From Pristionchus mayeri (Eukaryota; Nematoda; Chromadorea; Rhabditida; Neodiplogasteridae): a DNA stretch of 64,000 nucleotides. Below are positions 47,113 through 57,876 of the stretch, in pieces. The position numbers were made by a program, and so were the translations under genes. Location of the stretch: the NCBI GenBank assembly GCA_036245805.1, contig BTRK01000003.1, positions 34,551,215 through 34,615,214 of the forward strand. The letters are read 5' to 3'. The first letter of the stretch is position 1; every line of letters starts with the position of its first letter. Under the pieces are notes generated by a model that saw only the letters and a program-made list of their open reading frames with translations, had not been told where the DNA came from and made no database searches.

Positions 47113-47508
47113 TGATGGTTGTTAGCCCTCCTAGCTCGCTTTGGAGGGTGGAAGCTCCCTTACACTTTTTGTGACTACTTTGCCGAGAGTCCTCCATTAA
47201 ACACAAATTACCGTAATCAATCGATATTATATTACGCTGGTAAGTACTCTAACCCAGTAACATGGGTATCGATTGGTTACGGCATTTGTTCTTTAGCTAA
47301 CCATAATTGTCTACTCAAAATCCCATTTTTGAACCATGATCCCCTATACGTTGGTGGTGAGTGAAACTCAAGCTCAGATAGTTAGAGGATCTAAACAGGG
47401 TGATATAGTGGAGATTATAGCGGTAACAATGCAACAACTCCCAAATCCCTACATCAACCCCTGATGAAACAGTGACTTGTTTACGTTTTGTCGCTCCCCC
47501 TTCTCGCG

Positions 47509-50500
47509 ATATTTTGGAAATTGATTATCGATTATTTTTGAATGAACTTTCCTATTTTTAGTTGTCTACACAAACTCGATCGTGCCTCCAATTTAGTCTA
47601 GAAGGCATGAGTGTCATGCATGATGAGAAGGTAATGCGTTGTTGTTTCCAAACCAGCACCAACCACACCAGACTAAATGTCGTGTATTGCTATGTGCCGC
47701 GGGGGTGACAACACTGCGGGCGTATGCGTATTCTTTTCGATTTCCTTCGAGCGAAGAGTTAATGATGATTGTGGAAGGTGATAATTTATTTTATTTAAAT
47801 AATTAAATACTGTGTATAACATACTATTAATTATATATTGTCGATTTTTTTCAAAAACAAAGTAATACTTCAGACAAAATTTCAGCTAAGTGTCCCGTTG
47901 CACTTGGCGCGGCTGGCTATTGCGTATCCTTAACGATTTCCGTCGCGCGAAGATCTGTTGATGAGTACCTGAAGTAGGTATCATTTCATAATTGTTGCAG
48001 ATAATATTTTATCTATTAAAAAAAAATTCCGGTTATTTTTCCTCTAATTTGTTAACACGAATGTTTCCTTAGCAGCTCCTACTTTGTGGCTTCAAATTCA
48101 ATGGAGTAATTCCCTATTTTTTCCGAGGGGCAGAGTCTCATTCAACTGGTGAGATCCTAATTATAATTATAAATAACATATGTTGTGCAATCATTTCTAT
48201 TATAGGATGCTGTCCAGGCGGAGCGCTGGTGTGTCGTTACGAGAAGGAATACGATTCAAAAGTAGTGGTCACAGATGAATATGTTGTATTTTTTTTATGA
48301 ATAAACAAATTCTATCATACTTATTTCTCCCAGAGCAGTCCGCACACAAACACTCCGCTTGACAGTTCTCTCTATTGCTTTCAATTCTATCGTATGCCTG
48401 TCACAATTATGGAAGAACTGATCAGCGCAACCGTTTTGTTTCGTGTGATAATCACGAGATACACACATGCACTGTGAGATAAAAGAGAGAGAGAGAGCGC
48501 GCGGAGAAACATACAGCCTCTTCGTCTTGAGTGATTCGACTCTTCTTTTTTTTCGGCCACTGGTTTCCCTCCCTGAATAATTTCGTTCAGATCCTTTCAT
48601 TTGCACCTTGATCACAGTAGATGCAGACGGGTTACGTTTTAAATTCAATATATCATAATTGGTATTCGTGCTATCTCTTTCGTACTGAAGTGAAGTGTAT
48701 TGATAGACAACATCCGTACATTATCGAATTGAAACGATTGAACCTCAATCTGAGCGAGGCAGAAATACGTTTTCAAAGAAAATCAGAACATGTTTCTACT
48801 CTCTTTCTCAGTTCAGTTTACGGTTTGGTTGCAACCCGGTTGCTCCTTCCCACCTCTCTGCTTTCTGTCTCTGACAAGATATAGAGAGAATGACGGAGAG
48901 TGTCTCTCTGATCCTCCTCTCTCTCACGTTCAATGATGAATAAGGGGTGAGTCATAAGTGGGAATGAAGAGAGCACAGAGAAGCAGACGGTCGCCCTCTT
49001 CTCGTTCGATTCACTAGAGCGAGCAGCGAATTGAGTCGGAATAAGAGGGGTATAGAAATGACTCTTTACTTTTTGACTCTTTACTTTACTCAATTCGCTG
49101 CTCGCTCTAGTGATTTGCCCTTTCCAACAATCTCCGCTAGGGACTATATTTATCATGTATTGATTCAAACTTTAAATCAAGCATGTTTCGGCTATTCGCA
49201 ACTGATTTGTCCGTTGTGTTGAATTTCGAATGGAGTCTGCCACTTGCAATCTATACATCACGAGAGCAGAGAGCGCCAAGAGGCAGACTCGTCTCCTCAT
49301 CTCGTTCGGCTCTTCTTTTTTATCGGCGATCCTGCGTCTCTGCTCGTTCTCCCCTCTTGCTGAATCATTTCACTCTTTTTCGCGCATTGATTGCCACCTC
49401 TCTTATTGTCCTATTGTGCAGAGTGTTCATTCTCTTTTCTCAACTTGTGCGGAGTTACACACGACTGGTTCCCATTCGTCGATTTTGATTGTGTTTCAAT
49501 TCATTTCATCGAATGACCATTGCTAACTTTCAGAAGTCCATGCTCAGAAGCTCTAGCCTCCAATTTAATTGAGTGCATTTTGTTGAGAAATTAGACATTT
49601 AAAAATGTAAAGATATCGAAATGGACATATACCGCGAATATTAATGCTGACTAATTTGCAATTCGTTGATATGATGCATGTTTTTCTTTTTTGACAAACG
49701 TTAACTTCATTTTTTTTCAGTTGTTTACATCAACTCGGTTGACGCAGACCCTTGAATTGGAATCCATTGAATGATACATCAAGACAAATCAAGACAACAT
49801 ACCATCTACATGTATGTTCCCAATCGGCGTAATTGTATAATATTTCTTACGGTTATGATTTCTCAGAGTATCTATTCAGTTCCGGAATTTGACTTATGGA
49901 CGGTGGCGAAAACCATCATGTATATTCGAAGAGATCAGTTAGATACTGGATCGCCAATCAGTAGCAAGAAATTACATGTACATTCGAATACAATAATTAT
50001 TCATTATGTTTGATATTCAAAAGATAATAAATCCATTAACATATTGTTACAAGACGCAGCGAATTTCGCTGAAATGTCTCCATGGAGATGTTGCATTTTT
50101 TCCTGAATATTTATTAATCAGTTCATGCCCAAAAAATCAGTCAGATTTAGTTTCAACACCCTGTGCGATGGAATACGCGATTGCGCATCACCATATTCTA
50201 CATAACAGACATGATAATTTGTTTTAATGCGGAACGAAGGTACTGCTTTTTTTCTATATTGGCAAGCATCGCAATTGAGGCATAGTTCAATCATTTGCAG
50301 GTATTCTTCAATGTCAATGCGTGTTCGCCCCAATATACCAATGATCATTCGTGAATTTGACTTGATCCTAATTGAAACTATCAATCTATTGCTCGCTACG
50401 TCTCATTGATTTCCCCTTGATAGTTTTTCCCCGTATATTCTCGCTACATTGTTTTTTTATAAATTTTTGATGTGAAAGGCCTGTTTGCAGTGGTTTACAT

Positions 50501-50960
50501 CAATTCGGCAATATGCGTTCCCCATTCATCATTAAAACCCATGAATATTTAGAATTTCAATGAAAGATGGTGAGTTCATTCCAATTTCACAACTAGCAAG
50601 AAAATATAATAGCCATTTTGAGCAATGAAAGACTAAAGTAGTACTCCAGTTATATGTAGGGACCAGTAAGCATCTCATGCAAAGGGGGGGGAGCTAAAAC
50701 CTCTGAGATAAGCCATGGGTGTAGGCGAGCAATGATATCGCTCTCTCCATATCATACACTCTCTCGCTCACTCTGACGAGCGAGTGTACGATTTGGAGAG
50801 AGTCAGACGATTCCTCGTCTAGGCGGTAAGTGGAGAACTCACGGAATATGGAGAGAATGTGATGGGAAGAGAATGAATGAACGATGATAGTCAAAACATT
50901 AGAGTATCTTAGAAGGGAGGAGATGATTCAGGGCATCTGTGAAGTGATGGAATTGCCGTT
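47509..50960. other. Intergenic, repeat-rich, no gene seen
   Basis: Holds two direct copies of a GCGTATNCTT...CGATTTCC...GCGAAGA unit (about 47726 and 47922), GA/CT tracts (about 48480-48520 and 48880-49110) with an inverted pair ATTCGCTGCTCGCTCTAGTGA near 49011-49115, and plus-strand copies of the GTTTACATCAACTCGG motif (about 47561, 49723 and 50489). A diverged hairpin MITE lies at about 50733-50829. Frames are short or low complexity. Confidence 0.5.
50733..50829. mobile_element. Short hairpin MITE, diverged
   Basis: Inverted arms CTCTCTCCATATCATACACTC and CGAGTGTACGATTTGGAGAGAG around a GAGCGAG-type loop. Related in layout to the 51086-51198 family. Confidence 0.55.
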
Positions 50961-52960
50961 CAGATAATGGGACGTTCCCGTCTGGGTCTCACGGAGCGTG
51001 CGATGGTGTATCAGTCGCTCAAGATCGAGATGGCCTCGGGCAATCAGACGATCGTCAATCTCCTCGCGTATCATCCCGTAAGTAATAGAGTTCGAGAAAT
51101 GATACCACGCTCTCTTCATTTAACACACTCTCTCGCCGATCGACCGGTCTAGAGAGTGTGTAGAATGAAAAGAGCGTGGTATCATTTCTCGAACTCTAGT
51201 AAGTAATGTTGCGGGAAATCGGGAATATGATACGAGCATTAAAGAAGGAGAGTAGGAAGAGTAATGAAGGTGTTACAGGGAGCGACTAAACATGCCTTCA
51301 GCATTGGGATGGGAAAAGCGATGTCGGGAGTCCCGTTCGGCGACGAGGACATCGGGGTTCGCCAGGTGCGAGTTATTCCATAAAGGGAAAAAAGAGAAAT
51401 GGAGAACATACCAACTATATTTTCATAATCACTTTATTTTTGAAATGTAACATTTGAATTGCCTCTCTCAATCTTGTTTACTTCTCGAACTCTGCAGATT
51501 TGCATTCTCCTAATCACTCTCACTCGTCACCTCCCTTCACTCTCCCCCTTTTCCCCCCTCCTACTCGGTCGACCCTCCCCTTCGCACTTCCTCCCCCACT
51601 CATAATGGCCCCAACTCGTTCCGCTCGCTCAAATGTGAGACTCAAGTTTGCTTCTTCTATTAAGAAACATGATTAGCAGGTATCGAAGCGCGCGACTGCC
51701 GCATCTACTCCCAAAAAGTGAAAATACCTTTCCTTTCGGCTACCGTACCCTGTCCGTCCACCAATCGACAATTGACTTTCCATTTCAGGCGTGAGACAAA
51801 GCGAGAGAAGTCGAAGAGAATGCGCGCGGTTGGAAAAACGTACTGTCGCCTACCGTACTCTGTCGAGCCAGTTATCGATCCGCCGAGCTTACCTGAATAA
51901 TTGCAGCAACGCGGGGCGCAGAGCGACTACTGCAGCTGCAGCCGCGCCCGCTCGGGTATACTGTAGTCCCCAAAAATTTCCGCACCACTTATCCATTCAA
52001 CGACTATTCAGTTATCGACGATTGATTGATTTTGTATTTTTCAAAACGTTCCAAATCAATATCTGAAATATCGATTGACCACCATAGTATATTGCCGTAA
52101 TCCAATACAGTATACCGTAATCTACTACCGTAATCCACTACCGTAATACACTACCGTGATCGCTCTGCAGCCTCGATTCGATCTGTACTTCGGATACGGT
52201 CGCGACGGGAATCCCATCCAATGCCCCTTGGACGATCTCACGTCGGCAGAAGCCCACGAGTTGCTGAAGATCCTGGAGGTCAGGCCGATCCCCGGGAAGA
52301 AGTGCGATCGCATCGAGAAGATTCGAGCCGAGCTCGTGGCCAACCCGCGACTCCACAGGCTATGCCTCGACGGCCATGCCCCGGTGATTGCATTTCCTAT
52401 GCGAGTTCTAAGTTCTCCGATTACGGTAGCATTAACTAATTGGAAAAACATCAGAACGTGTCTGCGTCTCTCGGAAAGGCTGATCGTGAAGGCCGCTGGT
52501 TGACTATTACCAACGACGAGCAGGATCCGACGGTAGAATGCATCCCCGCTCGCTCCTCTCGCAGCTTCAAAGTCAATTATGTATGCAATCATTTATTTTT
52601 TGTAGGCAATTTTAATACTTTTTGCGATGCCTAACTGTCTCTGAATTTCGCGCTTTGAGATGCAAAGTATAGTATATTGTATTCTGCATTTCGCTTGTCT
52701 CTTTCAAGTCCGACATAGTGATCGTGCAGCCCGTCGCTAGCAGACCTCTCAATCTTAACCTTGAATACTGGGAGCTGGCGGCGGACTGCGTGCCCGACCT
52801 CAACATCAAGAGGGATTGGCCGATGCTTGCTCGAATTCTCCATTCGATTCTCCATTCGAGAGCGGGCGAGGAGTGGTCGGTTCCCACTTCTCTCTCAGCC
52901 CGCGATCGAGTGGGAGTCCCTGTCGAGTCGCCTGGACAACCTCGCGGGTCGCCTGTCCAC
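50961..52960 (+). CDS. Unidentified multi-exon coding region
   Basis: Five GC-richer blocks, all in the same phase, are bounded by plausible splice sites: about 50961-51077 (GRSRLGLTERAMVYQSLK...LLAYHP), 51279-51365 (GATKHAFSIGMGKAMSG...VRQ), 52171-52383 (PRFDLYFGYGRDGNP...PGKKCDRIEKIRAEL), 52455-52580 (GRWLTITNDEQDPTVECIP) and from 52709 (SDIVIVQPVASRPLNL...). They could join into one protein of over 200 residues. I do not recognise the family. The first intron begins with an inserted hairpin element. The 5' start, the true 3' end and the roughly 800-bp intron 51366-52170 are uncertain; the last block runs into a LINE fragment. It may be a gene remnant. Confidence 0.45.
51086..51198. mobile_element. 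Hairpin MITE at a splice donor, complete copy
   Basis: 113 bp with inverted ends TAGAGTTCGAGAAATGATAC that continue inward through CCACGCTCTCTTCATT. It is flanked by a perfect 8-bp direct repeat GTAAGTAA (51078-51085 and 51199-51206). The target is the GTAAGT donor that ends the preceding exon block (...TATCATCCC). The loop CGCCGATCGACCGGTC is shared with other copies. No coding. Confidence 0.85.
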
Positions 52961-52969
52961 TGGATGCAA

Positions 52970-53244
52970 GTATCAACCATCCGAATCGGGAGCCTCAATG
53001 TGCGCACGCTCAAGTCGAACGCTCGAGTTGCTGAACTGGAAGATGCAGTGAGTGGCCTGCCCTTTGATCTGATAGCCTTACAAGAACTGAGGAGGTCTGG
53101 CCATACCTCTCTTACCCTAGCAGTAAGCGGCCTTCTGCTAGTGGGATATGGTGTCCGTGCCGCTCATGGAACCTGTGCAGAAGAGACCCCGACCTATGGA
53201 ACACGAGCATCATTCAACAGGCCCAGACCCTGATGGTTGAATAA

Positions 53245-53275
<31 letters not shown>

Positions 53276-53278
53276 TGC
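52970..53278 (+). mobile_element. RTE-like LINE fragment with simple-repeat tail
   Basis: Codons give IRIGSLNVRTL followed by FDLIALQELRR (about 52980-53095), the start of an endonuclease domain of RTE-type non-LTR retrotransposons. Soon after, the reading ends at TGA (53231-53233), and 53245-53278 is a run of ATGT repeats. RTE elements typically end in short tandem repeats. No reverse transcriptase is present, so almost the whole body is missing between the two ends. It is either a deleted copy or a short non-autonomous derivative. Confidence 0.7.
53245..53278 (+). repeat. ATGT microsatellite
   Basis: About eight ATGT units, presumably the 3' tail of the LINE fragment. Confidence 0.9.
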
Positions 53279-53935
53279 TCGAATCAGGAAAATCTGCCAG
53301 GTATTAAGTTCATATTTTATGGAACTTATGAGAAACATCAAGTTACATGGGAAATTGACTCAAATTTGCACAAACAAATTGCCCGAAAACTCAGTAAATC
53401 TTTACGAAGTTTATATTTCTCATGCAACTATGCCATCCCTTCGACATATTGATCCTACCTAAAGAGGTTGATGTGTGTAATAAAACAAGCGCCTGTCCAT
53501 AGGATATTGATTGCTTGTTGTCAGTTTCGAGATTACTAGGATAATGAAGACAGATCTATCGGGGGGCGGACAAAAGAGCAACGGACAAAAGAGCAACGGA
53601 ACGCCATTCGCTGGGAAATCGAAGTAGGATCTTGGGAGTTGTTGCATTGTTACTAGTATGCGCTCCACCACACAACACTGTTTAGATCATCTGCCCAGGC
53701 GATCTTGAGTATCACTCATCACCCATGAGTAGGGGTTCATGGTCTAAAAATGAGAATTTGGGTGGAAATTCATGGTTACATAAACCCCAAATGTCATAAA
53801 CAATCGATATTACAGTACCTCATTAATTTCCACCCAAATTCTCATTTTTAGACCACGAACTCATGGGTGATGAGTGAAACTCAAGATCGCGTAAGTAGAT
53901 GATCTAAACAATGTTGTGTGGTGAAGCGCATACTA

Positions 53936-55174
53936 TTAGGTTGAATAGAAAGTCTTTATCCACTTTTTATTTCCCTTCTTCTGACAATAAAGCACAAGAG
54001 CAAAATCAAACATATGCACCATTGTTATCTACGACAAATCTCCAACGTTCAGGCAACTTATGGATCCCTCCTTATAGAACCCATCTCGGCGCGAATTAAA
54101 ATATTGCTTGAGTGCGGCCTCGATCGCCCCACGGGAAATGAAGGATCTCTGATCGAGATGACGGGTCAGATCCGAGAATCCGAAGGGGCCAAGTCAGGAG
54201 AATACGGTATATGAGGGAGAACCATCCAGCCTTATTTGGACAGCTCCTGCTTGACCTGCCGTGCAACATGGGGTCGGGCGTTATCGTGTTGATAGTACAC
54301 TTTCTTGCCGTTCAGGGCAGATTGTGCGAATTTCTTCTTGAGATTCCGTAGTTGTTTAGTGTAGACATATTCAGTAATTATCCGCTTCTCGGGTAGGAGC
54401 TCCCAGTAAATCGGGCCATCCACCCCCCACCAGGCAGAGAGCAAGATTTTCATAGGGTGAAGGCCAGGCTTTGCGACGTCCTGTGGGGTCTCATTGATAT
54501 CCACCCACTGTGCCCTCCTATGGTGATTCTCATAGCAGACCCACTTCTCGACCCCTGTTATGAGACGGTCCAACCATCGATCTAAAGCGTGAAGAGTGAG
54601 TTGAGAAAGGGAATCGTCGACACGGTGGTCAAACTGGTCTTGGGTCAATTTGTGGGGTATGAAACGGCCTAGCTTCTTCTTCTTGCCAATGGAGACCAAT
54701 CATTTTACGATGGTGCTTTGCGATACCCCAAGTGTGGCTGCCATGTCGCGGGTATTTGGGAAGGATCCAATACCACTACGATCCGTAGCGCATCCAAATC
54801 CAGCTCGGGTGGCCTCCCAGACCGGTCATGATCATCCATGGAAAAGTCCCCCTTCTCGAAGAGTTGGTACCAATTGCGCATGGTCTGGTAGTGAGTGGCA
54901 TATGAATCGTACACTTCAGCCAACTGACGTTCCTATTCCTTCATTGTAGTGTGAGAGAGAAATACGAATAACAGAACGTTGCGGATGTGCAAGGCCGTGG
55001 GAACAAACATCGTGGTCTTACTAGTGGCAGAATGAAAGGCGTGGAATGGGGAGTTGTTGACCACATAGTCCCTTTGTCATGTGTTATTGACTAGAGGCGA
55101 GGGAACACCAAAGGTATCCTGCACTGAGCAGTGATCGAGCAAAACAGTGGATAAAGACTTTCTGTTCAACCTAA
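53936..55174 (-). mobile_element. Mariner, second type, inactive
   Basis: 1239 bp with inverted ends TTAGGTTGAATAGAAAGTC and the TA duplication (53934-53935 and 55175-55176). The rejoined target, CATACTAGTAAC, matches the left arm of the host foldback element exactly. It carries a defective minus-strand transposase. Confidence 0.95.
54120..54960 (-). pseudogene. Mariner transposase pseudogene (TTAGGTTG type)
   Basis: Distinct from the transposase at 11157. The helix-turn-helix part (54923-54705: QTMRNWYQLFEKGDFSMDDH, then DRSGRPPE) is out of frame with the catalytic part (54699-54232). The first catalytic Asp is replaced by valine (TGVEKW where the family has TGDEKW, near 54555). The second is intact in YYQHDNARPH. 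A TAA follows at about 54232, and SPDLAPSD can still be read beyond it before the frame is lost. At least four independent defects make it inactive. Confidence 0.9.
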
Positions 55175-55262
55175 TAGTAACAACGCAACAACTTCCAAGA
55201 TCCTACTTCGATTTCCCAGCGAATGGCGCTCCGTTGCTCTTTTGTCCGCCCCCCGATCTAGC

Positions 55263-55748
55263 ACCTTCACCAACTCGTAAATAAAGTTCAAATACACTTG
55301 CTCGATTAAGGAAAGACCGGCCATCGCCCAATGCAGCATTTCTCTCCCCGTGAGAAAATAAGAAGGACAAACCACTTACTAGAATTTGAATGACTAACTC
55401 GGACAATTCGCTAGTCGGATAAAGATCATTGCATAATTACAAACGAACTTTCAAATTGTTACTTCAATCGCATTTCTGCGTTTACTTCGTTTTGGGAAAA
55501 TTTCAGTAGGCGAGACTATTTACTATTCATCGAATGTATGTTTATCCAGCTAGTAATATTTCAGTATAAATAAAGTGCATGGTGACCGGGTGCTACAATA
55601 CGTGCCTTTCTGACGCAGGTCAGGCTTTACTTCGTTTCATTATGATTTATAAAGCAAACTTTTGAGAAAAACCACTGCTCGAAATGCGCATTGGTCTTCG
55701 CATGCAAGTGGAGGAAACAACAACAGACGGGGATGTCTCTTCGAATTG
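55263..55748. other. Intergenic stretch
   Basis: No recognised gene. Short minus-strand frames near 55166-55406 overlap the end of the foldback element and show no domain. Confidence 0.35.
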
Positions 55749-55832
55749 GAGTTCGAGAAATGATACCACGCTCTCTTCATTCTACACCGGTCGATCGGCG
55801 AGAGAGTGTGTTAAATGAAGAGAGCGTGGATA
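55749..55832. mobile_element. Hairpin MITE, partial, inverted loop
   Basis: Begins GAGTTCGAGAAATGATACC as in the complete copy at 51086-51198. The central loop is in the opposite orientation (ACCGGTCGATCGGCG) and the right end stops after AGAGCGTGG. Confidence 0.75.
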
Positions 55833-57868
55833 ACAGTTTTAATTTAAGCATTACATTGGAAAGTGGGGTAAAAAATAGCATAACATATAAAGGTATGCGT
55901 GGTTTTCCGCAATTGCTGTTTAGCAAATATTAGACGGGGATACCCTCCGCATCATAGTCACTGTATTGGGCGAATTTTTCACTCTCAAACTGTGGTTGTA
56001 ATATTGGTCTGTTCTCTCGAGAGGGAACCACGAGAGAAACTCACAAATATATATGATATGCATATACAGATAAACGTCATCTTCTTAAACGGCTCTTTTT
56101 TTGCAGCCAGACTCCTAATCATTCGTTCTGGGTAGTCTGTCTAATGGCGTGACAGATCTCGCATAGTTTTGCACTTGGTTTTGATGTTTTTTAGTCTCCA
56201 TGAGAACTTGAATAATGCATCTGCCCTGCAACGTGTTTTTGGATACAATCAAATACTCAACCTATCATTCGTCAACAAATGCGGGCATTCGGTGCTTTGT
56301 GATCAATTGCACTGAGTAATGTTCCGTGAAACTTCAATTCAAAGGCCGAATATTTCCTTAGGAATATACAAATTTAATGAAAATTGCGTGTTTATAAATT
56401 TACAAGAGGAAAGGCAAACTAATCACTATAAAAATTTCTTGTGATATATCGAATACAAGCCATCATGTCTTCCTTGATGTTATTTACGATAATCCTGACA
56501 AAGCGTGTGCGTCGAATTCGAACTGGTATACGCAGCTGTAATTGAAAATACAGTCATAGTCGGAGTAGCAAACAAGCGCAATCGTAAAACAGCGAAGTGA
56601 CAAGAGAATCGGGAAACGAAGCGAGGAGAAACAGATAAAAAGAAAAAGTGATGTGTCTGATTCACTCTTTCTCTCGGAATGAGAATGAATAGAGCTCAGA
56701 GAAGCAGCCATTCACCCTCTCGTTCTCGTTCCACTTCACATTCAGCTCTTCGCTTTTGTCCACACTATCCCTCTTCACGCTATCTCTTCTGACTCATTCC
56801 GTTTCCCCCACTTACATCGATTGCCCGCTCGATAGGAAACGCAAAGTTGAGAAAGATGCTAGTCGTTTTCCTTCAAATTTGCCGCTGTCATAGCGCGATT
56901 ATCGATTATTTTTAAATAGTGGTTTTAAAATCACTTTCCTTTCAAGTTGCCTGCATCAACTCGATTAATGATCAAGCCGACTAAAAATATCCATATCCGA
57001 ACATCGTCGCTGCCACATGTCATCGTTCGAGAATACGTACAAAAGGGCATTACTAATGTGGAACAACTGTGATTTCGAGGAATGTGTGCATCACCGCTGG
57101 TAAGCCCGAACTTGAAATAAAAATTCAGTGTTTGTTAAGATGGGGCTGCATAATATGTTATATCGATCTGGATTGTTTTCTTCATTTTTATCCAGAATAA
57201 GATATGTTGCTTACAAGTTAGATTATTTCATTAATTTATTTTCTTTAATTTTTGTAGTGATCTGAATTGTTGAAATAGGTTTTTCTAAATATTTTTGAAA
57301 CAACCAACTGGGTTGAGATCATAATTGCAAATAATCTGACGTGTAATGATCAAAATTATATTACGAAGGACAAGCTTTGGATATGGTGGAGAAGACTGAT
57401 TACACTCAATCATCTGTCCGAAATGAAATTGTTTTGAATACATCTTTTCGATTGTTGTTTTCTCTCTCGCACACGTACAATCAAGTAACTGTCTCTAAGT
57501 GGAAGTACACTCGACCACCTTTTCACATTTTCATCAGATTGCCATGCCAATGCTTTCTTATCAACGAAAATTATTTTACATATAAATCGTTGTCTGTGGT
57601 ACCTTCCCTATCTTTGTATGCATACTTCATGGCTTGAAAGAAAGATCACTTTCTGAATCTAGCTCTGCATTTTAACCAGCAAGTCAAAGAATGATGCTTC
57701 TTAATCTTTCATCTTGCGAGTTAGCCTTCTCTATTTCTCTCTTTATCGGCGAGGAAAAATCATAAAGGGTCATGAGTAATAATGGTGAGAGCTCAGAGAA
57801 GCAAAAGAGAGTATGAATGAAAAGAACTTCGTCAAGAGAAAATGTCCTTGCACTTCGCAGATAAATGT
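55833..57868. other. Intergenic, repeat tracts, no gene seen
   Basis: Contains another AGAGCTCAGAGAAGCAGCC tract (about 56692) with TCTTCTGACTCATTCCGTTTC (about 56785), a GCCTGCATCAACTCGAT motif (about 56949), and GAGAGCTCAGAGAAGCA again near 57787. Frames are short; 57377-57637 shows no recognisable domain. Confidence 0.45.
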
Positions 57869-57876
57869 TCGATAGA

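Larger units (their letters stand above)
46488..47196. mobile_element. TTAA-flanked TIR element with tRNA-like core, copy 2
   Basis: TTAA on both sides (46484-46487 and 47197-47200). The ends, AGGAGGACTGAAGGCAAAG once the inner insertion is removed and the complement CTTTGCCGAGAGTCCTCCA, match those of 19232-19596 in pattern. The interior, read on the minus strand, is collinear with that copy: tRNA-like unit, then TTTGAATTCNCGCAC, then GGCATTC and GCCAACTAAT. Its own length is about 345 bp without the nested MITE. Confidence 0.8.
46293..47500. mobile_element. Foldback hAT-like MITE, copy 2, with nested insertions
   Basis: Same family as 16051-16553. It has a perfect 8-bp duplication TTCTCGCG (46285-46292 and 47501-47508). 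The ends read GGAGGGTGACAAAA and the complement GTTTTGTCGCTCCC. The two arms (about 46293-46487 and 47197-47500) are split by a TTAA-flanked element, which is itself interrupted. No coding. Confidence 0.85.
53561..55254. mobile_element. Foldback hAT-like MITE, copy 3, split by a mariner
   Basis: Same family as 16051-16553. Ends GGGGGGCGGACAAAAGAGC and complement. The flanks GATCTATC (53553-53560) and GATCTAGC (55255-55262) match at seven of eight bases. Near the left end the GGACAAAAGAGCAAC block is duplicated. The right arm is interrupted by a mariner at 53936-55174. Confidence 0.85.

Noticed and set aside
50961..52960. Assigning the unknown exons to Argonaute or PIAS-type proteins
   Set aside because: Superficial likeness of short stretches only; no PAZ, Piwi, PINIT or RING signature can be seen.
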